Shown: positions 15,731 through 26,435, counted from the first letter of the stretch. The stretch is DNA of 64,000 nucleotides from a bacterium (GCA_040755755.1 JBFLZW010000061.1:62001-126000); one strand, 5' to 3'. Notes: generated by a model not told the origin, from the letters alone. Translations and numbers: made by a program.

Positions 15731-16744
15731 TCAAATCTTCTCCGCATAGGGTGAGCCCAGAAGTCCTGTCGGTCTGACCAGGAGGACCAGGATCAGGATC
15801 AGAAAGGTGACTCCGTAGCCGAGATTCGAATTAACGCTGATGGCCAGGGTTTCCACGATGCCCATCAGGAACCCGCCCAGCATGGCTCCGGGGATATTGC
15901 CGATTCCGCCAACTACTGCAGCGACAAAGGCCACGATACCAGGCCACATGCCAAGACAGGGAGACTGAAGCACCCCGTAGGTAAGGCCGTAGAGAATGCC
16001 GGCGCATCCGGCCAGGGCACCGCCCAGAGCGAAGGTAAAGGTGATGACCCGGTTGACGTTGATGCCCATCAGTCTGGCCACATCCATGTTATAGGATACG
16101 GCCCGCATGGCTTTGCCCATTTTGGTCTTCTTGACGATATATTCGAGCAGAACCATCAGCATGAGGGCAGTGACAAGATCAATGATCTTGATGTTACTGA
16201 CTGTCAGGCCTCCCGCCAGCGGATAGGCCCTTTCCCTGATCAGGGTCGGGAAGGAGCGAAAGTGAGGTCCGAACACCAGGTAATTGAGGGGGAAGGAAAC
16301 CTGGTGAGGATCAAGGGACAGAAAATTCTCCAGGAATAATGACACGCCGATGGAGGTGATGAGCATGGTCAGGCGGGGTTTATCTCTCAGGGGGCGGTAG
16401 GCAATTGCCTCGATCAGGATATTGATCAGCAGGCAGCCGATCATGGCCATGATCATTGCTATCCAAAAGGGGAGTCCTACTCCTCTGCTCAGCAGGAAAT
16501 TCCCGGCGAAGCAGGAAAGGTAGACGCCCACCATGAATACATCCCCGTGGGCGAAATTGATGAGCCTGATAATGCCATAGACCAGCGTATACCCCAGGGC
16601 GATCAGGGCATACATGCTTCCTTTCTGGAGGCCGTTGATAACTTGCTGGGCCAGAACCTGCCAGCCATAATGCCAGAGGTAGAACCCACCAGCAGCCAGG
16701 AGAACGCCGGGCAGAATAATGTCAGCAGGCTTTACTCTTCTCAA
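15731..16744 (-). CDS. livH: Branched-chain amino acid ABC transporter permease LivH
   Basis: A 337-residue permease with about eight to nine transmembrane helices. LivH signatures include QQVINGLQKGSMYALIALGYTL split around residues 30-50, INFAHGDVFMVG, and AFVAAVVGGIGNIPGAMLGG near the end. It partners LivM to form the membrane channel. livK lies 61 bases upstream on the same strand. The gene that normally follows (livM) is displaced by more than 6 kb of unrelated DNA. Confidence 0.95.
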   Translation of the reverse strand: MRRVKPADIILPGVLLAAGGFYLWHYGWQVLAQQVINGLQKGSMYALIALGYTLVYGIIRLINFAHGDVFMVGVYLSCFAGNFLLSRGVGLPFWIAMIMAMIGCLLINILIEAIAYRPLRDKPRLTMLITSIGVSLFLENFLSLDPHQVSFPLNYLVFGPHFRSFPTLIRERAYPLAGGLTVSNIKIIDLVTALMLMVLLEYIVKKTKMGKAMRAVSYNMDVARLMGINVNRVITFTFALGGALAGCAGILYGLTYGVLQSPCLGMWPGIVAFVAAVVGGIGNIPGAMLGGFLMGIVETLAISVNSNLGYGVTFLILILVLLVRPTGLLGSPYAEKI

Positions 16745-16805
16745 TGAGTCCGCTTGTCCTTCTTATTTTCATTGATTTAAGGATTAACGCTCAGTGGAGC
16801 GCCCC

Positions 16806-17978
16806 TTACGGGTTGATCCTCTGATAGAAAACCTGACGGCCATTTTCAATCTTGACAATGACTGCGCCCTTGATCGGGTTTCGCTGGGCATCGAAGGTAA
16901 TCTGGCCGGATACGGCTGCAAAGTTCCTGATGTTTTTCAGAGCATCCCGGATATCTTCACCCTTCAGGCTCCTGGCCGTGCGAAGGGCCTCGAATAAAAT
17001 GAGACAGGCATCATAGGCCAGAGCGGCCAGGGCATCAGGGTCCTGCTGATACTTTTCGGCATAGGACTTGACGAACTTCTGGACCTGCGGGCTGGGATCA
17101 TCTTTGGAAAAATGCGTGCTGAAAAAATTCCCCTCCACCGCTTCCTTGCCCAGAACCATCAGCTGCGGCGAGTCCCAGCCGTCACCGCCGATCATGGGAA
17201 CATCAATACCCATAGCCCGTGCCTGCTTGGCAATCAGGGCCACTGAGCTGTAGTAATTGGGGAGGAACAGAATGTCCGGCCCCGCTGCCTTGATTTTAGT
17301 CAACTGCGCGCTGAAATCCTGGGTCTTGTCCTCATCGGTGAAGGCCTCATAGGCCACGATCTCTCCGCCAAGCTCCGTAAACCGGACCTTGAAGAACTCA
17401 GCCAGCCCTTTATTGTAATCGTTGCCATTATCAAACAGGACCGCGGCCCTTCTCTTTCCCAGACTGGTAAAGGCAAAATTGGCCATGATCCTTCCCTGGA
17501 ATGGATCGATAAAGCATGCCCGGAAGATATAGTCGCCGACCAGTGTCACCTGCGGGTTGGTGGAGGCATTGCTGATCATGGGAACATGGGCCTCCTGAGC
17601 AATCGGGGCCCCGGCCAGGGAGCATTTACTCATGACTGTTCCAACAATGGCCGCTACTCCATCCTGGTCGATGAGCTTTCGATAGGCATTGGCGGCAGAC
17701 TCCGGCCTTCCTTCGTCATCCTCGAAGATCAGGTCAATCTTGTATTTCTTCCCTCCAGCTTCGATTCCGCCCTGCCGGTTGATCTCCTCTACAGCCATTC
17801 GGCAGGCATTGCGGGTGGATATCCCATAGGTGGCTGCTCCGCCGGTCACCGGCCCGACACCGCCGATCTTGATGGTATTTTCTTTTTGCGCACAGCCGGA
17901 CTGCATGATAAGTAATCCGCAGATAAGAATCACTGATACGGCATACCTTTGAAGGTAGTTACAAATTCTCTCCGCCAT
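16806..17978 (-). CDS. livK: Branched-chain amino acid-binding lipoprotein LivK
   Basis: A 390-residue periplasmic binding protein of the Leu/Ile/Val-binding type I fold. The signal peptide ends at lipobox MQSGC (Cys29), so it is a lipoprotein. Family segments include IKIGGVGPVTGGAATYG, DDEGRPESAANAYRKLI and VPMISNASTNPQV, where Ser/Thr residues contact the ligand. It delivers amino acids to LivHM. A promoter with TTGAAA-16-TATAAT lies about 75 bases upstream. It is divergent from the PilB gene. Confidence 0.95.
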   Translation of the reverse strand: MAERICNYLQRYAVSVILICGLLIMQSGCAQKENTIKIGGVGPVTGGAATYGISTRNACRMAVEEINRQGGIEAGGKKYKIDLIFEDDEGRPESAANAYRKLIDQDGVAAIVGTVMSKCSLAGAPIAQEAHVPMISNASTNPQVTLVGDYIFRACFIDPFQGRIMANFAFTSLGKRRAAVLFDNGNDYNKGLAEFFKVRFTELGGEIVAYEAFTDEDKTQDFSAQLTKIKAAGPDILFLPNYYSSVALIAKQARAMGIDVPMIGGDGWDSPQLMVLGKEAVEGNFFSTHFSKDDPSPQVQKFVKSYAEKYQQDPDALAALAYDACLILFEALRTARSLKGEDIRDALKNIRNFAAVSGQITFDAQRNPIKGAVIVKIENGRQVFYQRINP

Positions 17979-18051
17979 AGTCTCCCTTTGCTCCTTTCAT
18001 GTTAAGGCCTTACAGATCGAGTCATCGTAATATTTTTCAAATTCATCGGTT

Positions 18052-18079
18052 ATTATAAGAAATTTTCCTTTTTTTTCAA
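18052..18079 (-). promoter_or_regulatory. Sigma-70-type promoter of livKH
   Basis: Minus strand TTGAAA and TATAAT separated by 16 bases (consensus matches 5/6 and 6/6), positioned for livK. It lies in the divergent gap shared with the PilB gene. Confidence 0.6.
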
Positions 18080-18158
18080 GTGCTATTGTTCCCCAGGCCC
18101 CAAATATAATATGTGCTCCCTTACGAGGAGCAGGAACTTTTCTTTCGATAAAATATTT

Positions 18159-20468
18159 ATGGGAATTTTTACCAAGAGAAGTAAAGAAGAAGAGATCCAA
18201 TCCCTGGAAAAGGCCCTGGCCTATAAGGACCGGCTGCTGAATATTACTCACCAGATTCACTCTGCCCACAATCTGGACGAGATTTTTTTGCGCCTCCAAA
18301 AGCCGATTCTCGAGCTGTTCGAGGCTGACCGCATTACCATTTATGCTGTGGATGATGAAAAGGGAGAGCTTTTTTCCCGTTTTAAGGTCGGAGAAGAAAT
18401 CGGAGAAATCCGCATACCGATCAGCCCGGCCAGTATTGCAGGGTTTGCGGCCTATTCCAAAGAGCCGATCACGATTAAAGATGCCTATGACGCAGCGGAG
18501 CTGGAACGGATCAATCCGCAGCTTCACTTCAATCAATCCTATGACCAGAAGAGCGGATACCGGACCAGGCAGGTTCTGGCCTCGCCGATAATGTTTCAGG
18601 GAACCCTGCAGGGAGTCATCCAGCTCATTAATAAAAAGGATAGCCAGCAGTTTGCTGCCAAGGATATCGATTCGGTCCGCGAAATTGCCAAAATCATCGG
18701 TATCGCCTTTCATAATCAGGCCCTGCGCCAAAAGAAGATGCCCAGCAAGTTTCAGATGCTGGTCCAGCAAAATATCCTGTCCGAGAAAGAGCTGCAGGAA
18801 GCCATCCGAAGGTCCCGCGAAAGCAATAAGGCCATTGAGCAGATATTGATGCGGGAATACAAGGTGGCTAAAAAAAACATCCTGGATTCCCTGTCCGATT
18901 TCTATCAATGCCCCTTTATCGAATTTGATCCTGAATATAAGATCGATGAGGGAATTTTGGGCCGCCTGAGTCCGAATTACCTGAACAAGCATTTCTGGAT
19001 GCCCCTGCGAAAGAGTGGCGAAACCATCGAGGTGCTGGTGGATGATCCCCGGGATATTCAAAAAATCGATGAAATCAAGCTCACCCTGAATCAGCAGAAA
19101 ATTACCCTTATCGGCGCATTGCGGGAGGATATCGTAAAGTTCATCAATGCGGTCAGTAACCCCGTGGACAAAACCGTTCTGAAGGTGGATGAGCTTTTGT
19201 CGGAGCTTGATCTTGAGCAGGTCGCTGAAGAGCAGGTGGATGAAGAAGTCGATGATGCGCTCAATGAATCGGACAATACGATCATCAAACTGACCAATCA
19301 GCTTATCCGTGAAGCCTATAACCGGGGGGCCTCGGACATCCACATCGAGCCTTACCCCGGAAAGCAGCCGACAATAGTCCGCTACCGCATTGACGGCGAT
19401 TGCCGAAAATATCTGGAAATTCCGGCAAGCTACCGCCGGGCCATCGTTGCCCGGCTCAAGATCATGTCTCAATTGAATATTGCCGAACGAAGGCTTCCGC
19501 AGAGCGGCAAGATAAAGTTCCGGCACAACCAGCGGGAGATCGAGCTGCGGGTGGAAGTAACCCCAACCGTCGGGGACCAGGAGGATGTGGTGCTCCGGGT
19601 GCTGGCCTCCAGCGAGCCGATCCCTCTGGACAGACTCAATCTGGCCCCCTACAACCTGAAAAACCTGAAGCATATTATCAGCCAGCCCTATGGCCTGGTT
19701 CTGGTGGTCGGCCCCACCGGATCGGGAAAGACCACGACCCTGCACTCTGCCCTGGCCCATATCAATACCCCGGAAAAAAAAATCTGGACAGCGGAAGACC
19801 CGGTTGAGATCACCCAATACGGATTGCGGCAGGTGCAGGTGAGAAGTCAGATAGGGCTGACTTTCGCCAGTGCCATGCGCTCCTTCCTGCGGGCTGATCC
19901 CGATGTGGTCATGGTGGGAGAGATGCGGGACAAGGAGACGGCGGCCATCGGCATCGAGGCTTCCCTGACCGGCCATCTGGTTTTCAGCACCCTCCATACC
20001 AACAGTGCCCCGGAAACCGTTGTCCGCCTCCTGGACATGGGCATGGACCCCTACAATTTCGCCAATGCCCTGCTGGGGGTGCTGGCCCAGCGTCTGGTCA
20101 AGACCTTGTGTAAATCCTGCAAGACGGCCTATCACCCCACCCCGGAAGAATTCCAGGAGCTGCGCGCCGAATATGGCGAAGATGCTTTTGACCGGAACGG
20201 ATTCCGCTACACCGATGACCTGCAGCTCTACCGGCCTCAAGGGTGTCAGGAATGCGGTCAGACAGGATACCGGGGCAGGACCGGGATTCATGAGCTTTTA
20301 ATGGGCTCGGATACAGTCCGGCATCTGATTATTCAGAGGTCAACCATCGAGGCGATCCGGGACGCCGGGTTGAATCAGGGCATGACCACTCTGAAGCAGG
20401 ATGGAATCGCCAAGGTCCTTTTGGGGATCACGGATTTAAACCAGGTGCGCAAGGTGTGCATCAAGTAA
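18159..20468 (+). CDS. GAF-domain PilB/GspE-type assembly ATPase
   Basis: A 769-residue secretion or pilus extension ATPase. A GAF sensor domain occupies about residues 20-185. A MshEN/GspE-N domain (about 200-330) is of the kind that can bind c-di-GMP. The T2SS ATPase core has Walker A GPTGSGKTTT, an Asp box, Walker B RADPDVVMVGEMRD, a His box TGHLVFSTLHTN and a C-terminal zinc tetracysteine (CKSC...CQEC). It would polymerise type IV pili or a type II pseudopilus. No other pilus genes are adjacent. The ATG at 18159 gives MGIFTKRSK, a natural start; an in-frame ATG at 18111 lacks a ribosome-binding site. A long antisense frame over this gene is only a shadow. Confidence 0.9.
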   Translation: MGIFTKRSKEEEIQSLEKALAYKDRLLNITHQIHSAHNLDEIFLRLQKPILELFEADRITIYAVDDEKGELFSRFKVGEEIGEIRIPISPASIAGFAAYSKEPITIKDAYDAAELERINPQLHFNQSYDQKSGYRTRQVLASPIMFQGTLQGVIQLINKKDSQQFAAKDIDSVREIAKIIGIAFHNQALRQKKMPSKFQMLVQQNILSEKELQEAIRRSRESNKAIEQILMREYKVAKKNILDSLSDFYQCPFIEFDPEYKIDEGILGRLSPNYLNKHFWMPLRKSGETIEVLVDDPRDIQKIDEIKLTLNQQKITLIGALREDIVKFINAVSNPVDKTVLKVDELLSELDLEQVAEEQVDEEVDDALNESDNTIIKLTNQLIREAYNRGASDIHIEPYPGKQPTIVRYRIDGDCRKYLEIPASYRRAIVARLKIMSQLNIAERRLPQSGKIKFRHNQREIELRVEVTPTVGDQEDVVLRVLASSEPIPLDRLNLAPYNLKNLKHIISQPYGLVLVVGPTGSGKTTTLHSALAHINTPEKKIWTAEDPVEITQYGLRQVQVRSQIGLTFASAMRSFLRADPDVVMVGEMRDKETAAIGIEASLTGHLVFSTLHTNSAPETVVRLLDMGMDPYNFANALLGVLAQRLVKTLCKSCKTAYHPTPEEFQELRAEYGEDAFDRNGFRYTDDLQLYRPQGCQECGQTGYRGRTGIHELLMGSDTVRHLIIQRSTIEAIRDAGLNQGMTTLKQDGIAKVLLGITDLNQVRKVCIK

Positions 20469-20590
20469 TGAGATAAACTTTCCTGCTTTTTTATCTTGAC
20501 ATTGGAGAAGCGATACCCGATCATGTAATCGATATTCGCCCCGACTATTGGGGTAAGGTATTTTAAACCGATTCTCCGAATGGAAGAAAA

Positions 20591-21430
20591 ATGGAAATCA
20601 TAACCGACATCAGTCAGATGCACAGCACTGCCAATGCCGTGCGGGAAGCGGGGAAAAGCATCGGCTTTGTCCCGACCATGGGTTTTTTTCATGCCGGTCA
20701 CCTCTCGCTGATGGAGGCTGCCCGGCAGGATGGGCATACGGTCGTAGTCAGCATTTTTGTCAACCCCATCCAGTTTGGCCCCCAGGAGGATTTGTCCGCC
20801 TATCCGCGTGATCTTGCCGCCGACAGCCGGATGGCCAGAGATGCAGGGGTGGATATCCTGTTCGTTCCGGAGGCAGGCGCGATGTATCCTGATCAGTATC
20901 AGACCTCGGTTGTGGTCAAGGGCCTGACCGAAAACCTGTGCGGGAGGTTTCGTCCCGGCCATTTCGAGGGAGTGGCCACGGTCGTGGCCAAACTCTTTTC
21001 CATTGTCAAGCCGCACGTTGCCTATTTTGGCCAGAAGGACTTTCAGCAGCTTGCGGTTATCCGGAGAATGGTGCTGGACCTCAACCTGGACATCCGGATC
21101 GAGGGATTGCCTACTGTCCGCGAAAAGGACGGCCTGGCCATGAGCTCCAGAAACACCTATCTGAGCGGAGAGGAAAGACAGGCTGCCCTGTGCCTCTACC
21201 GCTCAATCTGCCGGGCACGGCAAATGAGAGGGGAAGGGGTTGTGCGGGCTGAAAAAATAATCACCGAGATCCAGCGGATCATGGCTCTTGAGCCTCTGGT
21301 CAGGCCGCAATACATCCAGATATGTCATCCCGAAACCCTGCTGGATGTGGATTATATCGACGGTCAGGCACTTCTGGCCATGGCCATATATGTTGGAAAA
21401 ACCAGGCTGATTGATAATTGCCTGCTGTAA
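20591..21430 (+). CDS. panC: Pantothenate synthetase (pantoate-beta-alanine ligase)
   Basis: A 279-residue enzyme that joins pantoate and beta-alanine using ATP, the last step of vitamin B5 synthesis. The nucleotidyl-transferase motif PTMGFFHAGHLSL (HxGH) is near residue 28, NPIQFGPQEDL follows, YFGQKDFQQL is in the middle and LAMSSRNTYL is the KMSKS equivalent. Length and order match PanC. GGAAG precedes the ATG. panD follows after 47 bases; panB is not in the window. Confidence 0.97.
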   Translation: MEIITDISQMHSTANAVREAGKSIGFVPTMGFFHAGHLSLMEAARQDGHTVVVSIFVNPIQFGPQEDLSAYPRDLAADSRMARDAGVDILFVPEAGAMYPDQYQTSVVVKGLTENLCGRFRPGHFEGVATVVAKLFSIVKPHVAYFGQKDFQQLAVIRRMVLDLNLDIRIEGLPTVREKDGLAMSSRNTYLSGEERQAALCLYRSICRARQMRGEGVVRAEKIITEIQRIMALEPLVRPQYIQICHPETLLDVDYIDGQALLAMAIYVGKTRLIDNCLL

Positions 21431-21477
21431 AAATTAACAAAGTCTTTTTGCAGGAAAGGTTCTTTAAGGAGAAGATA

Positions 21478-21834
21478 ATGCAACGGATTATCTTAAAATC
21501 GAAAATTCATCGGGCCGTGGTTACCGATACCTGTCTTCACTACGAGGGAAGCATCGGCATCAGTGCCGACCTTCTTGAGGCTGCCAATATCCTGGAGGGA
21601 GAACAGGTTCATATCTATAACCTGAATACCGGAGGCCGATTTGAAACTTACGCTATCAGGGAAGCGCCCGATTCAGGCCGGATCATCCTGAATGGAGCGG
21701 CCTCGAGACTGGCTGCTCCGGGGGACCTTGTTATCATTGCCACCTATGTCCTCATGACCGATGCCGAATACCGGAACTTTCAGCCCATCAAGCTGAAGGT
21801 GGACCACCTGAACCGGATCGTCCGGGAACAATGA
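21478..21834 (+). CDS. panD: Aspartate 1-decarboxylase proenzyme
   Basis: A 118-residue pyruvoyl enzyme that makes beta-alanine from aspartate, feeding PanC encoded just upstream. The self-cleavage site is Gly24-Ser25 in YEGSIGIS; Ser25 becomes the pyruvoyl group. NGAASRLAAPGD is the family's substrate-site segment. The start is fixed by AAGGAG a few bases before the ATG at 21478; a longer in-frame start at 21418 has no support. Confidence 0.97.
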   Translation: MQRIILKSKIHRAVVTDTCLHYEGSIGISADLLEAANILEGEQVHIYNLNTGGRFETYAIREAPDSGRIILNGAASRLAAPGDLVIIATYVLMTDAEYRNFQPIKLKVDHLNRIVREQ

Positions 21835-21846
21835 CGAGGGAAAATC

Positions 21847-22638
21847 GTGACATCGATAGCCAAAATCCAGGAAAATATTTTTGTTCATGTTCCTTTCTGC
21901 TCTTTCCCTGAGTACCGGTCCAGAATCGCGGACCACCGGCTCAATGTGGAAATCCTGATTACGGCTGATGACCTGGACAGGGAACCCCATGCCTCCATCA
22001 GGGAAATAGGCCGTTTTCTCAGCGCACATCAGCTTTCCTGCACTATTCACGGTCCATTCCTCGACCTTGATCCCGGATCGTCCGACAGCCGTATCCGGAT
22101 GGTTTCACGGGAGCGGTATCAGCAACTGCTGGCCCTCATACCCCCTCTGGCCCCCAGGATCGTTGTCTTTCACGCTGACTTTGATCCTCTTTTCTATGGG
22201 GACCGGGCCGAGATCTGGCTGAAGCGGAGCATCGAAACCTGGCTGTCGGTGGCAGAAGCAGCCAAAAAGGCAGGGACCAGAATCGCTCTTGAAAATGTTC
22301 TTGAGAAGACACCGCAGATAATTCAGGAACTTATCCAGAAAGTCGATTCCCCTTCATTGGGGATGTGCCTTGATATCGGACATGCGCATATTTTTTCCCC
22401 GGTCCCTCTGCCTGACTGGGTCAGCAGCCTGGGATCGAGGATTTTCGAGCTTCACCTTCACGACAATCACGGCCAGGAGGACGAGCACCTTGCTCTGGGA
22501 GAAGGAACAATCGATGTTCAGGGCGTGCTGAAAGCGATTCAGCATGAGGGCATATTCCCGGCCCTGACCATCGAAGCCCTGAATGAAGAGCATGTCATGC
22601 TCAGTCTCCAGAGATTATCTTCCTGTCTGTCAAGGTAA
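21847..22638 (+). CDS. Sugar phosphate isomerase/epimerase-like TIM barrel protein
   Basis: A 263-residue protein of the xylose-isomerase-like/AP endonuclease 2 superfamily. The metal-binding strand motifs are visible: CTIHGPFLDLDPGS, IVVFHADFD, IALENV (Glu ligand), GMCLDIGHAHI and ELHLHDNHGQEDEHLALGEG. These His/Glu/Asp residues bind divalent metals. The start is a GTG after GAGGG, 12 bases behind panD, so it is probably co-transcribed with the pantothenate genes. The specific substrate is unknown. Confidence 0.82.
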   Translation: MTSIAKIQENIFVHVPFCSFPEYRSRIADHRLNVEILITADDLDREPHASIREIGRFLSAHQLSCTIHGPFLDLDPGSSDSRIRMVSRERYQQLLALIPPLAPRIVVFHADFDPLFYGDRAEIWLKRSIETWLSVAEAAKKAGTRIALENVLEKTPQIIQELIQKVDSPSLGMCLDIGHAHIFSPVPLPDWVSSLGSRIFELHLHDNHGQEDEHLALGEGTIDVQGVLKAIQHEGIFPALTIEALNEEHVMLSLQRLSSCLSR

Positions 22639-22653
22639 GGTTTTTTCAGTTTG

Positions 22654-23877
22654 TCACCTCATGTCACTGGCCGCTGCCGCTTCCTGGAATGACAGGCTCG
22701 TCGTGTTCCCCGGCAGGGTGATGTGGAACTCGGTTCCCTTCCCGTTCCCCGAAGATACGGTAATCGTCCCCTGGTATTCCTCGACGATATTCTTGACGAT
22801 AAAAAGACCAAGGCCGGTTCCCTTATCCTTGCTTTTGGTCGTGAAGAAGGGATTAAAAATCATGTCGGCTATTTTTCCGGGTATGCCGGGACCATTGTCC
22901 GTAATCCTGATATCGATTTGATTATCAACGGCAGAGGCCTGTATGGTTATTTTCCCCCCGGCATTCTCTTCCATCGCATCACAGGCGTTATCAATAAGAT
23001 TGATGAAAATCTGGGAGATTTTTTGCTGATCCCCATATATCGCCAGATCCCGGGGGACAGTTGCATCAACTGTTATACCAAGAAACTTGAGCTTATGCAT
23101 GACGACATGAAGAGCGTCATTGATGATATCGATCAGCGGGTAGTTTTCTTTTTGAGCATTGCTTTGCCGGGAATAGGTTCGCAGGCTGTTGGTAAGCCGG
23201 GATATGCGATAGCAGCCATCGAGGAGACTGGTTAGCGCTCCATCCATACTCCGCATATCTTCCCGGATCCTTTCTCCTTCGGTATTCTTACCGGCATGCC
23301 CCTCCACCAGCGGCTTGAGCGAATTCCACAGTAACTGGAGCAGCTTGGCATTCCCCAGGACATGGGACAGGGGATTATTGATTTCATGCACAATGGCAGC
23401 GGAAAAGGTACCAAGGGTAGCCAGCCGGTCTGCATGGACAAGCTGGCGGGTTCTTTCTTCGACCATCTGCTCCAGCCTGGTCGCATAACTTCGTATGGTC
23501 AGGTGGGTCTTGACGCGGGCCAGGACTTCCTGGACATCAAAAGGTTTGGTGATATAATCGACGGCTCCAAGCTCAAATCCTCTGGTTTTGTCCGCTGTCT
23601 CCCCCTTGGCGGTAATGAAAATGACCGGGATATCCTTTTTCCTCCTGTCCTCTTTTAACCGTGCACAGACATCGTAGCCGTCAATCTCCGGCATCATGAT
23701 ATCCAGGAGAATCAAATCGAACTGGGTGGAATCGGTGTGAGCAAGGGCGGTTTTGGCGTCCTTGGCAAATCCCATCTGATAACCGGCTTCTTTCAGGATA
23801 TTAGCCAGTACCTGGATATTCTGGGGGACGTCATCAACGATCAATATCCGGGAACTGGTTTTGCTGTCATTGACCAT
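22654..23877 (-). CDS. Response regulator receiver - histidine kinase hybrid
   Basis: A 407-residue protein. The receiver domain (residues 10-125) has DD in [10 protein letters not shown], phosphoacceptor Asp in [11 protein letters not shown] and Lys in DYITKPF. A coiled linker leads to a kinase core with H-box [13 protein letters not shown] (about residue 165), N-box [20 protein letters not shown] and TGLGLFIV. It thus lacks its own sensor and takes its input by phosphorylation. It overlaps the preceding sensor kinase gene by 11 bases and is the last gene of the TonB/YfiR/kinase operon. Confidence 0.92.
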   Translation of the reverse strand: MVNDSKTSSRILIVDDVPQNIQVLANILKEAGYQMGFAKDAKTALAHTDSTQFDLILLDIMMPEIDGYDVCARLKEDRRKKDIPVIFITAKGETADKTRGFELGAVDYITKPFDVQEVLARVKTHLTIRSYATRLEQMVEERTRQLVHADRLATLGTFSAAIVHEINNPLSHVLGNAKLLQLLWNSLKPLVEGHAGKNTEGERIREDMRSMDGALTSLLDGCYRISRLTNSLRTYSRQSNAQKENYPLIDIINDALHVVMHKLKFLGITVDATVPRDLAIYGDQQKISQIFINLIDNACDAMEENAGGKITIQASAVDNQIDIRITDNGPGIPGKIADMIFNPFFTTKSKDKGTGLGLFIVKNIVEEYQGTITVSSGNGKGTEFHITLPGNTTSLSFQEAAAASDMR

Positions 23878-25834
23878 TGCATTTCTCCTTGCATCTGCCC
23901 TGGGGTAATGATTTGAGTCTGGTAATCAATCCGGGATAAGAATCCAATATGCTCATCATTTTATCGATATCAAAGGTACTCACCTGCAAGATCAAATCAT
24001 CGCCAAACTGCTGAAGGACCTTGAGTGAATGCCTGTCGCCATATTCTTTTATCCGATGACCAAAACCGGCAATATCGTCAAAAAGGCCATTCTGACGGGC
24101 TCTCTTCCATGAATTCATATGCTCGTTTTCCAGTTTGCCGATGATCTCCGGGAGCATGGCCAGAGTTTCAGGCGAGAGACTTTCCGGCTCTTCATTTTTT
24201 ACCTCCTTATTTTCCACCTTTTTTCCTGCCGTGTCAAATGAGCTGTCTTGAGAGGCTGATAATCTCCCGTGTGGATGCTGCACCCCGGCTGGTGCAATCG
24301 ATACGCCATGAAGGGTAATCTCAAAAGTGCTCCCTCTATTCACCTGGCTTTTAACCGAGATTGTTCCCCCCATCATTTCCGCCAGACGTTTCGAGATGGT
24401 CAACCCCAGTCCGGTCCCTCCGTACTTTTTGGTGCTCTGGCCATCCTGCTGCCTGAAGGCCTCGAATATCTTGCCGTGAGATTCAGGGTCGATGCCGATG
24501 CCGGTGTCCTCTACGGCAATGATTAAATCGATTGTCTTCGGATCGTTCTGGTGCAGGGTTTTCCTGGCCGAGAGTTTGATCTGCCCCCGCTCCGTAAATT
24601 TGACGGCATTCCCGACGAGATTAAAAAGTATCTGCCGCAGCCGGACATCATCCAAGAGCAGGCTTTCGGGAATGTCAGGAGCTATGTTCATGACAAATTC
24701 AAGTCCTTTGCGGGATACGCTCAGGGAAAAGATATCCTTGATCTCATGAAACAGGGGATAGGGATTGACCGGCTCATAGTGGAGCTCCATTTTCCCGGCT
24801 TCGATCTTGGAAAGGTCAAGGATATCATTGATTAAGGTCAAAAGACTCTTCCCGCTCGATTTAATGGTTTCAAGGTAGTTTTTCTGTTTTTTATCGGCGA
24901 TGAGAGAGTCCAGTAATTCGGTAAGCCCTAAAATGGCATTCATCGGGGTGCGGATTTCGTGGCTCATATTGGCCAGAAATTCACTCTTGGCGCTGTTAGC
25001 CGCCTCGGCCTCGACGGCCAGTCGTTCGGCGCGGTTCAGGGCGTCCTGCAATGCCTGACGCTGACTTTCCAGCTCGGCTGTGCGCTTGACCACCTCCTCT
25101 TCCAGATGTTCCTTATGGCACTTCAATTCGTTGTCCCGGTCCTGAATTTCAGCCAGCATCTCGTTAAATCCGTCAATGAGGGTCCCGATTTCGTCATGAC
25201 TCTGCTTTCTTGCTCTGACCGAATAATCTTTCTGCTGTGAAATGGTTCTGGCTGTCTGCGCCAGATTCAAAATCGGCTCGGAAATGATGCGCTGGAGCAG
25301 AATCGAGAGCAGCATGGCCAGTAAAAAAGCCGCAGATATGATCACGGCCACGATACCGGCTGACTGTTTCATCCGGGAGCGGATCTCGGCCAGGTCATAT
25401 TGGATAAAAACCGTGCCGATCATTTCTTCTTCCAGATATATCTGATGAAACAGGAAAAGATACTTGTCTTTGAAATAATATCCGGTTTTCTGCGGTTTCG
25501 GCGGTACGAGATCCGGACCGGGGCTGCCGGGATGATAGGTAGCGAATACTTTTCCGTCCCGGTTGTAAATGCAGGCAAAGAACACATGCGGCTTGGCATG
25601 AAGGGCTGACAGGTTTTTTTCCGCTGCCCTGCGGTCATCGAAAACCAGAGCGCCGGAGCTGTTTGTCCCGATAACCTGGGCCAGGCTGGAGGTATCGTTG
25701 ATCAGCGTCTGACGAAAGGTTATCGTGTCCTTGGCCATGAAAGCTATCGAAGCAGCCAGCAGGGTGGTCCAACTGGTGAAGGTAATGATCAGATTCAGCT
25801 TCTGCTTAATCGAGATATGGCTGAAGAAGGGCAT
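23867..25834 (-). CDS. Membrane sensor histidine kinase (dCACHE-like, HAMP, HisKA, HATPase)
   Basis: A 655-residue sensor kinase. Two membrane helices (about residues 12-35 and 155-180) bracket a periplasmic domain resembling the CHASE8-type sensor region found with YfiR partners ([20 protein letters not shown]). A HAMP domain, coiled coil and kinase core follow: H-box [46 protein letters not shown]-terminal helical extension may be an HPt-like remnant without an obvious phospho-His. The ATG at 25832-25834 lies just after the YfiR stop with GGGAGCAGAAG before it. It probably reports on the YfiR/TonB proteins encoded upstream. Confidence 0.9.
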   Translation of the reverse strand: MPFFSHISIKQKLNLIITFTSWTTLLAASIAFMAKDTITFRQTLINDTSSLAQVIGTNSSGALVFDDRRAAEKNLSALHAKPHVFFACIYNRDGKVFATYHPGSPGPDLVPPKPQKTGYYFKDKYLFLFHQIYLEEEMIGTVFIQYDLAEIRSRMKQSAGIVAVIISAAFLLAMLLSILLQRIISEPILNLAQTARTISQQKDYSVRARKQSHDEIGTLIDGFNEMLAEIQDRDNELKCHKEHLEEEVVKRTAELESQRQALQDALNRAERLAVEAEAANSAKSEFLANMSHEIRTPMNAILGLTELLDSLIADKKQKNYLETIKSSGKSLLTLINDILDLSKIEAGKMELHYEPVNPYPLFHEIKDIFSLSVSRKGLEFVMNIAPDIPESLLLDDVRLRQILFNLVGNAVKFTERGQIKLSARKTLHQNDPKTIDLIIAVEDTGIGIDPESHGKIFEAFRQQDGQSTKKYGGTGLGLTISKRLAEMMGGTISVKSQVNRGSTFEITLHGVSIAPAGVQHPHGRLSASQDSSFDTAGKKVENKEVKNEEPESLSPETLAMLPEIIGKLENEHMNSWKRARQNGLFDDIAGFGHRIKEYGDRHSLKVLQQFGDDLILQVSTFDIDKMMSILDSYPGLITRLKSLPQGRCKEKCNGQ

Positions 25835-25835
25835 G

Positions 25836-26435
25836 TCACTTCTGCTCCCTGGCGATGATCTCGGCAGATACAAGAAGCTGTGAGCCCAGCTTCAGCCCGC
25901 AGCGCCTGGCAGCATCCAGATTCACTTCAAACCTGAGTCTGCCTTCCTCGATAAAAAAGTTGATGATTCCCCCTTGCTGAGTAAATCCTTTGATATGGCT
26001 TATGGTTAAGACACTGCGGTCCCTGACTGTTTTTAACCCTTCCTGGATAAGGGTTTTATCTATCGAATCAAGGAAAAGAATATGGCAGGTTCCGATGTCT
26101 TTCATATCTTCGTATTTTCTTACCTGTATTTTCCTGCCCCCGACGGTCTTGCTGTTCAGGGAGAAAAAAACATCGCTCTCAGGATTATTGGAGACAATAC
26201 AGAGAATAAGCGGGTCATTATCATGATTAAAGGTGCCCTGCGGCCATTCGACGAATTTGGCAAAATTATAAATGAAACCAGCCTTGACCTGATACTCCGA
26301 ACCGGATAAGGCGCGGGTCTGGGCACTCAGGCCGGCGGGTACGGCAAGCAGTCCGGTGAGCAGCAGTATAGTACATGCTGCGATCACGGCTTTCAGGGAA
26401 AGCCTTTGAGCTGGTTTCATGGTTAGAATCGGCAT
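25836..26435 (-). CDS. YfiR family periplasmic protein (DUF4154)
   Basis: A 199-residue secreted protein with a signal peptide ending at about GLSAQT. The YfiR pattern is [18 protein letters not shown], then [10 protein letters not shown], followed by [13 protein letters not shown] and CHILFLDSI, with [19 protein letters not shown] near the end. YfiR in other bacteria holds an inner-membrane signalling enzyme in check. Here the adjacent partner is a histidine kinase rather than a diguanylate cyclase. It overlaps the end of the TonB receptor gene by 13 bases; a second in-frame ATG at 26420 is equally possible. Confidence 0.9.
   Translation of the reverse strand: MPILTMKPAQRLSLKAVIAACTILLLTGLLAVPAGLSAQTRALSGSEYQVKAGFIYNFAKFVEWPQGTFNHDNDPLILCIVSNNPESDVFFSLNSKTVGGRKIQVRKYEDMKDIGTCHILFLDSIDKTLIQEGLKTVRDRSVLTISHIKGFTQQGGIINFFIEEGRLRFEVNLDAARRCGLKLGSQLLVSAEIIAREQK

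Noticed and set aside
17997-20291. 764-codon open frame on the minus strand opposite the PilB gene
   Set aside because: It lies wholly antisense to a gene with complete Walker A/B and zinc motifs. Its translation has no domain and is composed of mirror-codon residues (Gly, Gln, His, Leu rich).
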